DNA from: Candidatus Ferrigenium bremense
GTDB taxonomy: Bacteria > Pseudomonadota > Gammaproteobacteria > Burkholderiales > Gallionellaceae
Length of the DNA stretch: 64,000 nt
Direction: 5' to 3'
NCBI GenBank assembly: GCA_019449635.1
Contig: JAGRPI010000018.1
Coordinates: 62,001-126,000 of the forward strand
Shown piece by piece: positions 28,594-37,799 of the stretch (positions within the stretch are counted from its first letter, which is position 1; each line of letters starts with the position of its first letter). Below the pieces are notes generated by a model, which did no database searches, was not told where the DNA came from, and worked only from the letters and a program-made list of their open reading frames with translations. The position numbers and the translations under genes were made by a program.

Positions 28594-29196
28594 ATGAAAT
28601 CTTTCTTCCGCGAGAACCCTACCATCGCTTTTGGCCTGGGTTTGCCCCTGCTGCTCGTTGTTGTGTTCCTGCTGATTTCGGGGATTCCCGCCCTGCTGGT
28701 GGAGCCCCCGCAATACGACGTGCTTTACGCGACTGAATACTACAATTATCCGAACGGGGTGCAGATCTCCGTCGTGAACCAGAAAATCCAGGTCATCTAC
28801 CAGGGCAGTTCGCAGGGTTACCAGAAACCGCGTCTCTGGCGTTACAGCCCGAAGACCGGGGCAGTTAAGGAAATTGCCATCATGCTGCCGCCCGGCCTTG
28901 CGCCGCCCGGGCAAAGCCCCGCTACACCAGAGGCGGCTGCAAAAATCACGCCGATCGAGGTCCCCGAGCTGGCAGGGCTGACGATCGATTCATCCAGCGT
29001 TGCACCGGATGGATACGAATTCAGTGCGGGGCTGAATGGCTATTCGGGTGATGTCTTCACCGGCCTGTTTTATTCCTCGCGCTACCGCAACGACCCGGTG
29101 CTGACGAAAAAAGGGCGCAGCATCCGCCTGCCGAATGCCGCCAATATGTATTACAGCAATAATACCCGCTTCGTCGGCTGGGTCGTGTCGCCATGA
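28594..29196 (+). CDS. Hypothetical single-span membrane protein
   Basis: A 200-residue protein with an N-terminal membrane anchor (about 12-36) and a probably periplasmic remainder containing a Pro/Ala-rich stretch (PPGLAPPGQSPATPEAA). AAGGAGAGG precedes the ATG. The stop overlaps the start of the next membrane protein (ATGA), so the two are co-translated and probably form a complex. I do not recognise a family. The arrangement recalls GDYXXLXY/DUF2157 membrane pairs, but the hallmark motif is not seen. Confidence 0.7.
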   Translation: MKSFFRENPTIAFGLGLPLLLVVVFLLISGIPALLVEPPQYDVLYATEYYNYPNGVQISVVNQKIQVIYQGSSQGYQKPRLWRYSPKTGAVKEIAIMLPPGLAPPGQSPATPEAAAKITPIEVPELAGLTIDSSSVAPDGYEFSAGLNGYSGDVFTGLFYSSRYRNDPVLTKKGRSIRLPNAANMYYSNNTRFVGWVVSP

Positions 29197-30389
29197 TCTG
29201 GCTGCTGCTCCTCATTGTTATATTCGTGCTGATTGGCGGCGCGTGGTGGGGCGGCTGGCCGCTGTTGGCCGGAATTCTCGGTGCATCAGGCGTAACGGAC
29301 AAGGCTGGCGCGCTGGAGAGCATCGCGCGGCTCATGCGCAACTACGACATCACGCCCGCCGAAGTCGAGGCCGCCTTTCATCTGCCTGCCACCTCCCGGC
29401 CTGAGCCCACCCGGCGCAGCAGTGGCGACATCGCCAAGACTCTCTTCATCTATCTCGGCGCGATCTTCATTCTCGCGGGCATCAGCACCTATATCGGCAC
29501 GTTCTGGGTGAGCATGGGCAGCGTGATGCGGGTTTTGGTGACGCTGGGCGTGGGCTACATTCTGCTCATCGTGCTGCTTTCCGCACTGTATGAGAATAGA
29601 TATCCGAAACTCATCCTGCCGCTTGCGCTGGCCTCGGTGTTCGTGATGACCGGCGGCTGGTTCGTGCTGATCCACGAGGTATTCCCGCATGGCGAGAACT
29701 GGCGTGCCGCGGTGCTCTTCGTATTCGGCGTGATGGCCCTGCACCAGGGCGCGCTGTTCGGAAAATACCGGCTCACGGTGCTGGCATTCACGGCACTGTT
29801 TTTTGTTTACGGGTTCATGCAGGTGGGCCTCGATCTGCTTGACGTCCCGTTCGCTTACATCGCCATTGTTCTGGGCGCCTCGCTGTTCCTGGTCGCCACC
29901 GCGCTTGAAGATACGGCTCACCGTGTGCTCGCAGCACCCGCTTTGTTGATCGGAGTCTGCTGGATGAACGGCGGCCTGTTCGACCGCATCGCGATGTCTG
30001 CCTCCGCCGACTGGGCGGGTCTGATCATAGGCGTGTGCGTGATGTTCACGGCCTATGGCCTGCAGAAGGCGGGGCGATATTCGGGCCTGACAGGTCTCGG
30101 CTATTTCGTCGGCTCGATCATGGCCTATAGTGGCTTGTTCGATCTCGTGCACAACACGCCCGTCGAACTTGCCTATCTCGCAATAACCGCTTCCATGCTC
30201 TATGCCTGCGTGGTACTGCAAAGCCGGGCGCTGTTGTTCACCACGGTCATCGCCATGCTCGGCTTCATCGGGTTTTACACCGCAAAGCATTTCGCCAATT
30301 CTTTGGGCTGGCCCGTCACGCTCGTCCTGATGGGTGTCGCTTTTCTGGGCGTCGGCACCATCGCCATCAAGCTAAGGCGGCGCATCTAG
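29193..30389 (+). CDS. Polytopic membrane protein, DUF2157-like
   Basis: A 398-residue protein with one N-terminal membrane segment, a cytosolic loop (about 35-85, including RNYDITPAEVEAAFHL) and about ten further hydrophobic segments, ending in a basic tail KLRRRI. The layout of an N-terminal soluble part followed by a run of short helices resembles DUF2157-type predicted membrane proteins. No transport motif or catalytic residue is recognisable. Overlaps the preceding gene by 4 bases. Confidence 0.7.
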   Translation: MIWLLLLIVIFVLIGGAWWGGWPLLAGILGASGVTDKAGALESIARLMRNYDITPAEVEAAFHLPATSRPEPTRRSSGDIAKTLFIYLGAIFILAGISTYIGTFWVSMGSVMRVLVTLGVGYILLIVLLSALYENRYPKLILPLALASVFVMTGGWFVLIHEVFPHGENWRAAVLFVFGVMALHQGALFGKYRLTVLAFTALFFVYGFMQVGLDLLDVPFAYIAIVLGASLFLVATALEDTAHRVLAAPALLIGVCWMNGGLFDRIAMSASADWAGLIIGVCVMFTAYGLQKAGRYSGLTGLGYFVGSIMAYSGLFDLVHNTPVELAYLAITASMLYACVVLQSRALLFTTVIAMLGFIGFYTAKHFANSLGWPVTLVLMGVAFLGVGTIAIKLRRRI

Positions 30390-30428
30390 GCCGGTTCAAA
30401 GAAGAGCATATGGCTCAAACTGCTTCGA

Positions 30429-30558
30429 TTATTGAGCATTACATAATTCATTACATCGCTCACCATGAGGTATCGAAGGGTGAGCTTGCGCGTAGTCTTG
30501 GGCTTCGATACCTCAGCCCGAACAGAATGGTTGTCGCGAATTATGTAATGCTCAATAA
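30429..30558. repeat. Nested palindrome: perfect 21-base outer arms around a REP-like hairpin
   Basis: The outer left arm (30429-30449, starting ttattgagcattacataatt) is the exact complement of the right arm (30538-30558). Inside lies a GTATCGAAGGG/TTCGATACCTC hairpin (30460-30525). The design matches 22976-23109. Confidence 0.88.
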
Positions 30559-30621
30559 GCATCAGGAATGACAGCGCAAGAATCAAAGGGAGCAGCCTCA
30601 AAATAGTTTCAGGATGACGCC

Positions 30622-31125
30622 ATGGAAATGAAGAAGATCAATTCGGGCAGGTTGCGCGCCATCGGCTACGATGCACGCGCCCGGATGCTGCAGGTCCAGC
30701 TCGACGACGGCAGCATGCTGCAGTACGGCGGCGTCGGTGAGGACACCTGGCGCCGGTTCAGCGGCTCGGGGGCGGCATGGAGCTTTTATCGCGACAACAT
30801 CCAGGAGGAGTTCGCCGCGAAGCGCGTTTCCGGCAACGGGCATAATGAAACTCACCATGCCCGTTCCCCTGATGAAACTACTGGCCATTCCACCATGCTG
30901 CCAAAAGACAGCAGCCAAGTGGCTGGTTATCTCCTCAATCCTCTGGATGAGACAACTAGTCATTCGGCCAAGCTGCAAGAGACCGCAGCCAAGTCGCTGG
31001 TTGTCACGCAAGCGGGGAGAGCGAAGCGAGGGGGGCGGAGCCAGGCAAACGAATCGCTACGCGAGTTTCATGTTGCTGCCTCCGCCGGCAAGAATCCGCT
31101 CGACGAGTTATTCCGCAAGCCCTGA
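30622..31125 (+). CDS. KTSC-domain protein extended by in-frame repeats
   Basis: A 167-residue protein. The first 65 residues form a KTSC domain (INSGRLRAIGYDARARMLQV, QYGGVGEDTWRRF), which in this family is usually the whole protein. Residues about 80-155 are encoded by repeats: two tandem copies of a 60-base unit (30871-30930, 30946-31005) and a GC-rich unit ending in ANESLREF. The short tail KNPLDELFRKP may be the original C-terminus. KTSC function is uncertain. Confidence 0.8.
   Translation: MEMKKINSGRLRAIGYDARARMLQVQLDDGSMLQYGGVGEDTWRRFSGSGAAWSFYRDNIQEEFAAKRVSGNGHNETHHARSPDETTGHSTMLPKDSSQVAGYLLNPLDETTSHSAKLQETAAKSLVVTQAGRAKRGGRSQANESLREFHVAASAGKNPLDELFRKP
30871..31005. repeat. Two tandem copies of a 60-base dispersed repeat inside the KTSC gene
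   Basis: Copies at 30871-30930 and 30946-31005 (period 75) share gat.a.actact.gccattc and gcagccaagt.gctggtt. A third copy lies at 49585-49644 between hemW and trmB. The frame stays open through both copies. Confidence 0.85.
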
Positions 31126-31132
31126 AGGATCA

Positions 31133-31153
31133 AAGGGGCCAATCCGGCCCCTT
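31133..31153. terminator. Possible shared terminator hairpin between KTSC and HD-GYP genes
   Basis: Stem aaggggcc/ggcccctt with loop aatcc sits between two converging genes. No clear T run follows on either strand. It overlaps an AAAGGGGTCAG-type repeat. Confidence 0.4.
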
Positions 31154-31182
31154 ATCACCGAAGTATTCCCTTTTTTCTGCCG

Positions 31183-32409
31183 TCAAACATATCTCTTGCC
31201 CACGGCATTGATCGAGTCGAGGGCTATAAAGAAGGCATCTATCATTTCCGGGTCAAAATGCTTGCCCCGCTCTTTCCTCAATTCATCCAGAACCTGTTCC
31301 TGGTTCCATGCCTCCTTGTAAACACGCTGGGATGACAGGGCGTCATATACATCCGCTATGGCCACCAGTCTGCCAAAGGGGGGTATCTCTTCGCCTTTAC
31401 GGCCCGCGGCTTTGCCTTCGCCGGTCTCATATCCCGGCAGGCACTGGCCGGTCATGACGTTGATATACCCCGGATACCCGTTTCCGTCCCAGCGTTCATG
31501 GTGAGAGAGTGCCACCTGGGCTGAGGCCTGGTCAAAATCGGAATGGGATACGGCAAAGAGTCTTGCGCCAAGATAGGTGTGAGACTTCATGATTTCGTAT
31601 TCAGCGGCATCGAGGCGGGCCGGTTTTTTAAGTATCAAGTCCGAGATGGCCACTTTGCCTACATCGTGGAGCATGGCGGCGATCCTCAGTGTGTCCTTGT
31701 TCTTCGCAATCTCGGTCTTGGATACACCGCGGCGGCTTGCCCATACCTCGTATATCTCAACGGCATATCCGGCCACCCTGTTTACATGGGCACCGGTCTC
31801 TTTTGGATCCCTGAGTTCCGCCATGCTGATCATCCTGAGGATGATGTCCCGGGTAAGCTTGGCCCTTTCTATCGCAATAGCCGCGTTGTTGGCAAAGTGG
31901 AGGATGTATTGTTCATCATCTTTTGAAAAGGGGATGATGTTCCCGACTTCATCCATTGAATTTATCAGCTGGAGCACGCCGATAACTTCACCATTGAGGT
32001 TCTTCATCGGGAAGGTCAGCATCGACCTCGTGCGGTACTGGGAGATATCGTCGTAGCTTTTATTGAATGCGTAAGTGACATTGTCCCTGAGCTCATAGAC
32101 ATCCGGAATATTGAGCATCTCGCCTGTGCCTGCCACGTAACCGCATATCGATTCGTTATCGACAGGTGTCGTGAAGGTGGAATAGATCAGCTTCTGCCCC
32201 GGCTGCAGCCTCTTCTGCAGGGTATTGTTCAGGGTGTAGCTGAATTTCAGGTATTTCCCCTCCATGATATATATGGAACCGGCATCAGCGTTGGCGAATT
32301 GGCAAGACACAGTGAGGATGTGCTCGAGGAGAATATCCAGGTCGTTTACCCTGGCAATTTCCTGACTCAGACTGATGATCTGGTTGATTTTCTGTTTTTC
32401 ATCAAGCAT
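31183..32409 (-). CDS. GAF and HD-GYP domain protein (putative c-di-GMP phosphodiesterase)
   Basis: A cytosolic protein of 408 residues: GAF sensor domain (about 20-185), then an HD-GYP domain with H248-D249 in MLHDVGK, HHERWDGNGYP at 303-313 and the C-terminal ADVYDALSS. About 20 extra residues (INVMTGQCLPGYETGEGK...) separate GYP from the usual P.FGRLVAIAD. The expected activity is c-di-GMP hydrolysis. Base composition is lower in GC than core genes, and gaps on both sides hold repeats, suggesting transfer. The 227-base upstream gap holds an AAGGGGTCAG copy near 32587 and no gene. Confidence 0.9.
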   Translation of the reverse strand: MLDEKQKINQIISLSQEIARVNDLDILLEHILTVSCQFANADAGSIYIMEGKYLKFSYTLNNTLQKRLQPGQKLIYSTFTTPVDNESICGYVAGTGEMLNIPDVYELRDNVTYAFNKSYDDISQYRTRSMLTFPMKNLNGEVIGVLQLINSMDEVGNIIPFSKDDEQYILHFANNAAIAIERAKLTRDIILRMISMAELRDPKETGAHVNRVAGYAVEIYEVWASRRGVSKTEIAKNKDTLRIAAMLHDVGKVAISDLILKKPARLDAAEYEIMKSHTYLGARLFAVSHSDFDQASAQVALSHHERWDGNGYPGYINVMTGQCLPGYETGEGKAAGRKGEEIPPFGRLVAIADVYDALSSQRVYKEAWNQEQVLDELRKERGKHFDPEMIDAFFIALDSINAVGKRYV

Positions 32410-32636
32410 AAACCCTCCCCTGCCGTCTTTTGAAATGCATCGTTTTCAATATATCAGGCTGTCTCTTTTTTACAAGCCCACTATTACGGTTCTGCTATGT
32501 ATAGAATAATGCGGGGCAGGAGTCCTGTTCATTCACTCGGGCACCCTGCACTGCCTGGCTGCACCCTTCTGGGTAACCGACCGGGAATTTAAGGGGTCAG
32601 GCCGGAATCAGTTTTCATATCTTTACGGAGCTGCAA

Positions 32637-33452
32637 ATGAACCATGCTGTAATGCGCATCATCGTTTCGCTCATGCTGGCTGCAGCCAGCATGGATGCCG
32701 TATCCGAACCGCTCTCAGCCCAGGCACAACAACTCTTCGTCCGTGCCACGCAGTCGGCGAAGCTCTCCGCCGACACCGAGATGATCCCCACGAAAGACGG
32801 GCGCAGTTTCTTCCTGGTGCGGGAGCCGCAAGCCCTCAAGGGGAAGCCGCACAAGTGGATCGTCTCGCTGCATGGCAGCAACGGTTTCGCGACGCGCGAC
32901 CTGGAGATCTGGGGCGGTTTCCTTAAAGGGCGCGATCTCGGCATTATCAGCCTGCAATGGTGGTTCGGCGGCGGAGAGAAGACGGAGGATTACTACTCGC
33001 CGTTCGACATCTACCGCGAACTCGACCTGCTGATGCGGAGCATGGGGATCAAGCCCGGCGATGCGATGCTGGAGGGATTCAGCCGCGGTTCGGCGAATAT
33101 CTATGCGATCGCTGCGCTGGATATCAACAAGGGGCAGCATTATTTCAGCCTGTTCGTGGCAAATTCGGGCAGGGCTTCGCTGGATTATCCGCCGACACGC
33201 GCGGTCGAGACCGGCCGGTTCGGCGATATGCCTTACAAGGGTTCGCGCTGGATCACGTCCTGCGGAGAGCGCGACACCCATCCGGATCGGGATGGCTGCC
33301 CTGGCATGCGGCACACCGGCGAATGGCTGAAGAGACTGGGCGGCGATGTCGCCTTCGCGATCGAAGACCGCAACGAAGGCCACGGCGCCTTTCACCGCAA
33401 TCCCCAGAACGCCAACCGGGCGCTGGACTGGTTCGTGCGGAATCCTGAGTGA
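32637..33452 (+). CDS. Exported alpha/beta-hydrolase-like protein
   Basis: A 271-residue protein. The N-terminus has a likely signal peptide (cleavage near AASMDAVSEP). The body has an alpha/beta-hydrolase layout: HKWIVSLHGSNGF (oxyanion strand), nucleophile elbow LEGFSRGSAN with the candidate catalytic Ser, and a late DRNEGHGAFHR with the candidate catalytic His. Four cysteines or fewer. Substrate unknown. GGAG lies 8 bases before the ATG. The next gene begins after 3 bases, so pepD may be co-transcribed. Confidence 0.75.
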   Translation: MNHAVMRIIVSLMLAAASMDAVSEPLSAQAQQLFVRATQSAKLSADTEMIPTKDGRSFFLVREPQALKGKPHKWIVSLHGSNGFATRDLEIWGGFLKGRDLGIISLQWWFGGGEKTEDYYSPFDIYRELDLLMRSMGIKPGDAMLEGFSRGSANIYAIAALDINKGQHYFSLFVANSGRASLDYPPTRAVETGRFGDMPYKGSRWITSCGERDTHPDRDGCPGMRHTGEWLKRLGGDVAFAIEDRNEGHGAFHRNPQNANRALDWFVRNPE

Positions 33453-33455
33453 TCG

Positions 33456-34940
33456 ATGGCAATGACCGACAGTCTTGAAACCCTGCAATCACGCCCGGTC
33501 TGGGCGCACTTCGCCACGCTGTGCGCGATACCGCGTGCGTCGCTGCACGAGGCTGCGCTGCGCGAGCACCTGATCGGCTGGGCGAAGGCGCGCGGCATCG
33601 CCGCCCTGGTCGACGGCGCCGGCAACCTGATCCTGAAGAAGCCCGCCAGTCCCGGCTGCGATGCGATGCCCGGCGTGATCCTGCAAGGCCATCTCGACAT
33701 GGTGTGCCAGGCCAACACCGGAACAAAGCACGACTTCGAGCGCGACCCGATCGATGCGATGGTGCGCGACGGCTGGGTGGTGGCGGAGAACACCACGCTG
33801 GGCGCGGACAACGGCATCGGCGTGGCGCTCGCGCTGGCAGCACTGGAAGAGCCGGGCCTGGTCCATCCGCCGCTGGAGGTGCTGCTGACCGTCAACGAGG
33901 AATCCGGCATGGACGGCGCGCGCGGGCTGATGCCCGGCACGCTGCACGGCAAGGCGCTGATCAACCTCGATACCGAGGAGTGGGGGCATTTCTATCTGGG
34001 CTGCGCGGGCGGCGTGGATGTGGAGGTGCGCCACGCTTGCGCACAGCAAGACGTGCCGCCGGGCTATGCGCTGCTGCGCTTTGAGGTGTCCGGGCTGCGC
34101 GGCGGCCACTCCGGCATCGACATCCACCTGGTGCGCGGCAATGCGATCAAGCTGCTGGCGGAGGCGCTGCGCGACCTGTCCGCACACACCGACGTGCGCC
34201 TGATCGAGTTCAAGGGCGGCACGGCGCGCAACGCGATCCCGCGCGAGGCGTTCGCGACCTGTGCACTGTCCGCTGCCATCGCGTCGAATATCGACGAGTG
34301 GGTGCGGCATCGGCATGAGGCATGGCGACAACGCTATGCAGAGGAGGAGGCGGGAGTGTCGTTCGTATGCAAGCATGACGACACGCCACCGGACACATCT
34401 ATTGCGCGCGCAGAGCAGGAGCGGTTGCTCGCTTTCCTCGACACCACCGCAAGCGGGGTCGAGCGCATCAGCGAGGACTTCCCAGGTGTGACCGATACCT
34501 CCAGCAACCTCGGTGTATGCGCGCTGGAGCAGGGCGAGTTCCAGACGACGTTCAAGGTGCGCTCGCTGCACGACGCACGCGCCGATGCGCTGGCCAACAA
34601 ACTGGTCGCCCGTGCTGTCGGTCACGCGCTGCGCGCATGGAAAGACGGCGCGTATCCCGGCTGGACGCCGAACCCAACATCGAACCTGCTCGCGTTGTGC
34701 CAGCAGGTTTACACTGCGCAATTCGGCCGGCCAGCCGGTCTCCAGGTGATACACGCCGGACTGGAATGCGGCCTGCTCGCCGCGAGCCATCCGCATCTCG
34801 ACATGATCTCCTTCGGCCCGGACATCCGCGGCGCGCATGCGCCCGGCGAGCGGGTCGAGATCGAATCCGTCGCCCACTGCTGGACTTTGCTCAAGGCGGT
34901 GTTGCAGACGCTGGCGACCCGTCCAGCGCCAGGCAAATAA
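33456..34940 (+). CDS. pepD: Aminoacyl-histidine dipeptidase
   Basis: M20-family metallopeptidase of 494 residues that cleaves Xaa-His dipeptides such as carnosine. Metal-site motifs seen: LQGHLDMVCQ, TLGADNGIGVALALA, TVNEESGMDGARGL and a late GLECGLLAASHP. Length is close to PepD (about 485). It follows the hydrolase gene by 3 bases, and a degraded mnmC starts 3 bases after its stop. A second ATG two codons in is equally possible. Confidence 0.93.
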   Translation: MAMTDSLETLQSRPVWAHFATLCAIPRASLHEAALREHLIGWAKARGIAALVDGAGNLILKKPASPGCDAMPGVILQGHLDMVCQANTGTKHDFERDPIDAMVRDGWVVAENTTLGADNGIGVALALAALEEPGLVHPPLEVLLTVNEESGMDGARGLMPGTLHGKALINLDTEEWGHFYLGCAGGVDVEVRHACAQQDVPPGYALLRFEVSGLRGGHSGIDIHLVRGNAIKLLAEALRDLSAHTDVRLIEFKGGTARNAIPREAFATCALSAAIASNIDEWVRHRHEAWRQRYAEEEAGVSFVCKHDDTPPDTSIARAEQERLLAFLDTTASGVERISEDFPGVTDTSSNLGVCALEQGEFQTTFKVRSLHDARADALANKLVARAVGHALRAWKDGAYPGWTPNPTSNLLALCQQVYTAQFGRPAGLQVIHAGLECGLLAASHPHLDMISFGPDIRGAHAPGERVEIESVAHCWTLLKAVLQTLATRPAPGK

Positions 34941-34943
34941 CCC

Positions 34944-35873
34944 GTGACGCTTGCCTGGCGAGACGGCCTGCCGTTCTCATCGCGCTTCGGCGATGTGTAT
35001 TTTTCCGCCGATTCCGGGCTCGAAGAGACGCGCCATGTGTTCCTGCAGAACAACCGGCTGGCGAAACGCTTTGCGGCGTTGCCCGCAGGCGAGAGCTTCA
35101 CCATCGGCGAGTCGGGCTTCGGCACCGGGCTGAATTTCCTGTGTGCTTGGCAGTTGTTCGGGCAAGCCGCGCCGCCGGGCGCGAGTCTGGATTTTTTCAG
35201 CATCGAGAAGTTTCCGCTGAATGGCGACGAGTTGCGCGCCGCGCTGGTGTAGGTCGCCAGCGCGGGCTGGGTGCGGCGCGGCTTGCAGCAGGCCGGTTTC
35301 GCGGTGGAAAGAGCGCCGGGCCACGGGCGCAAGCGCGAGATGCTGCGCGGCACATTGCCTCCCCTGCCACGCGCGTCGGCGCTGACGGGAATGGAAATGG
35401 CGCACGGCGGGATGTGGTTTCCCGGCGGCGGCTGAGTCGTGCCGCCCGCGCTGTGCGCGCGTCTGGCGGACGATGCGCGCATCGCATTGCGCCTCGGCCA
35501 TACGGCGGAGACGCTGACGCAGACCGGGACGGGCTGGCGCGCAGCGGGCCGCGACGCTTGGGGCGCGGCCTGGGCCATCGAGGCCGAAACGGCCGAGCAT
35601 GCGCCGGCCCTGCGCGCGGCGCTGGGCGAGGCGGATATCGAACGGCTGGACGGCAGGGCCGCGATGCGCTGTTCGGCACCCCTCTCAATGCCGCTGGTGG
35701 GTGAGGTGCAAGCCGGGCTGTATTGCAGCCTGGCGCACGGCACGCGCGGCTTGCTCACCGCCGGGCTGGCCGGCGAGACGGTCGCGGCGCTGGCCTGCGG
35801 ACAGTTGACACCCATGCCCGCGCCCATCCTCGCCGCGCTGGCGCCGTGCTCGCGTGGCATACGAAAACAATGA
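34944..35873 (+). pseudogene. mnmC: Decayed mnmC (bifunctional tRNA mnm5s2U biosynthesis protein)
   Basis: One continuous frame interrupted by TAG at 35250 and TGA at 35436. Before the first stop: the MnmC methyltransferase N-terminus with SAM motif GFGTGLNFLCAWQLF. Between stops: the end of that domain ([20 protein letters not shown]) joined to an oxidase fragment, [12 protein letters not shown]. The TGA replaces the Trp expected in PGGWV. After it: VVPPALCARLADDAR and a C-terminus ending near GLLTAGLAGE. Total about 310 codons against about 650 in intact MnmC, so two large internal parts are missing. Confidence 0.9.
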
Positions 35874-36008
35874 GTATTGCGAGGTGCGGACGGATATCGA
35901 CAAGGCGACTGCAGCAACTGCGGTGGCTCTTGTGACGGAAGAAACAGGTTAGAATCGAGTTACCAAATTCAAGTACAGGTCATGGCCTCAAGATAATCCT
36001 TACTGCCC

Positions 36009-36812
36009 ATGGAACTACGGATCAAAAATCGGCAAGACCTGAAAGTGCGCGCGCTGCTGCTGGGCGACCGGCTGGACTTGAAACTGTTCAAGATCAGCGA
36101 TTGCCTTGCCACCACGCCGTTGACGCTGGAGGTGGATGCGGAAGGCGGCATCGCGGTGCTGTTCCGCTACGGCGTGGTGGTGTTGTTCGGGGTGAAGAGC
36201 CTGGACGAAGCCAGGTTCATCGAGTCGCTCAAGCCGCGGCTGACCAATCCCTATCCGGCGCCCGAGATGGAAGAGATGGAAATCCACTGCGGCAGGAACA
36301 GTATCGGCGTGCAGAGCGGTGCGATCTCGCTGGATCATATTTCGCTGGAGAAATTGCAGGTCATCGCCGACGCCCTGAGCAAGAACCTGGTGCTCTCGCT
36401 CTACGAGAAAAAAGTCGCCGGGGAATTCGACAAGATCGAGCCGCTGGCGCAGGAATTGGCCACGCACGGCAAGGTGAGCGCCGACTCGAAGAAGCTGCTG
36501 TCCAAGATCGGCCACATGCTGCTGATCGAGCACCGCATGGTGGGGCGCGCCGAGATCGGCGACAAACCCGAGACGCTGTGGGATTTCCCGCATCTCGAAG
36601 GGCTGTATGCCAGCCTGGAAGACGAATTCGAGCTGAAGGAGCGGCAGTCGGCGCTGGATCGCAAGCTGGGGCTGATCTCGGATACTGCGCAGACGCTCGC
36701 CGACGTGTGGGACAACAAGCAGCTGCACAAGCTGGAATGGTATGTGATCGGGCTGATCCTGTTCGAAATCGTCATCAGCCTGTACGAGCTGGCCGGCAAG
36801 CTTCTCCATTGA
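36009..36812 (+). CDS. RMD1/DUF155 family membrane-anchored protein
   Basis: A 267-residue protein matching the RMD1/YagE (DUF155) family: GGIAVLFRYGVVVLFGV near 50-65, EEMEIHCG, and DFPHLEGLYASLEDEFEL ahead of a single C-terminal membrane segment (about 242-262, YVIGLILFEIVISLYEL). Bacterial members have no firm function that I know of. Eukaryotic relatives act in mitochondria. It stands alone between the mnmC remnant and rbgA on the other strand. Confidence 0.82.
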   Translation: MELRIKNRQDLKVRALLLGDRLDLKLFKISDCLATTPLTLEVDAEGGIAVLFRYGVVVLFGVKSLDEARFIESLKPRLTNPYPAPEMEEMEIHCGRNSIGVQSGAISLDHISLEKLQVIADALSKNLVLSLYEKKVAGEFDKIEPLAQELATHGKVSADSKKLLSKIGHMLLIEHRMVGRAEIGDKPETLWDFPHLEGLYASLEDEFELKERQSALDRKLGLISDTAQTLADVWDNKQLHKLEWYVIGLILFEIVISLYELAGKLLH

Positions 36813-36851
36813 CGCTTTCGGCGGCCGGAGCATTGACCGGTATATGTGGCC

Positions 36852-37730
36852 TCAGGTGATGTCTTGTGCCTGCTTGAGCATCGCCTCGCGCGTTTCCGGT
36901 GTCTCCAGGCTGATGCGCCCCAGCTTGCCGGCGCGGTATTCCGTCAGCAGGATCATCGCCGCTTTTTCCAGATCCGGTTCACCGCCCTTGCCTTTCAGCA
37001 GGCAGCCGCGCTTCCTGGCGACGGCCTCGATCACACCAATGCCATCCAGCCCCGCCACATCCAGATTGAAGCGCGCACCGAGCTGTGCGGGATAGCGCGC
37101 CAGCAAAGTGCCGGCGAGATGTTCGGCGATCTCTTCTTCGATGACGGCATTGCGGCCAATGGCGTGGATTGCGGCGAGCATCAGGCCGTCGCCAGGGTGT
37201 TCGATTTTCGGCCACATCAGTCCGGGCGAGTCGGTGAGCGTCATGCGTTCGTTCAGGCTGTGGCACTGCTGCGATTTGGTCACGGCGGGCTCGTCGCCGA
37301 CATTGGCGACGCGGCGCTTGAGCAGCATGTTCATCAGCGTGGACTTGCCGACGTTGGGAATGCCCATGATCATCATGCGCAGCGGCTTGAGGGTGCTGTC
37401 GCGATGCGGGGCGAGCGGCTGGCACAGCCTGGGCACCTTGGCGGCATCGCTGGCGCTCTTGCAGCTCAAGGCCACCGCCTTGACGCCCGCCTGCCTGTTG
37501 TAGAAATCGAGCCAGGCTTGCGTGACCGCGGGATCGGCGAGGTCGGCCTTGTTGAGTATCTTCAGGCAGGGACGCTGGCGGTGCTCGCGCAGCTCCCGGA
37601 TCATCGGGTTGCAGCTCGCTTCCGGCGCGCGGGCATCCAGCACTTCGATGACGACATCGATGAATTCCATGGTCTCGGCAGCCTTCTTGCGCGCTGAGGT
37701 CATGTGACCGGGGAACCACTGTATGGACAT
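36852..37730 (-). CDS. rbgA: Ribosome biogenesis GTPase RbgA/YlqF
   Basis: A circularly permuted GTPase of 292 residues that helps assemble the 50S subunit. It starts MSIQWFPGHMTSARKKA, has the G4 motif LNKADL before the P-loop GIPNVGKST (about 120-130), and DSPGLMWPK as G3. The usual linear order is G1-G3-G4, so the permutation supports the call. It is last in a minus-strand series after rsuA, separated by a REP hairpin. Confidence 0.93.
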   Translation of the reverse strand: MSIQWFPGHMTSARKKAAETMEFIDVVIEVLDARAPEASCNPMIRELREHRQRPCLKILNKADLADPAVTQAWLDFYNRQAGVKAVALSCKSASDAAKVPRLCQPLAPHRDSTLKPLRMMIMGIPNVGKSTLMNMLLKRRVANVGDEPAVTKSQQCHSLNERMTLTDSPGLMWPKIEHPGDGLMLAAIHAIGRNAVIEEEIAEHLAGTLLARYPAQLGARFNLDVAGLDGIGVIEAVARKRGCLLKGKGGEPDLEKAAMILLTEYRAGKLGRISLETPETREAMLKQAQDIT

Positions 37731-37799
37731 TTGGAATCGGCTTTATGAATGAAGGCGGATTTTACTCCGGGCGGCTCACCCGCACCTGATAAAAACAGG

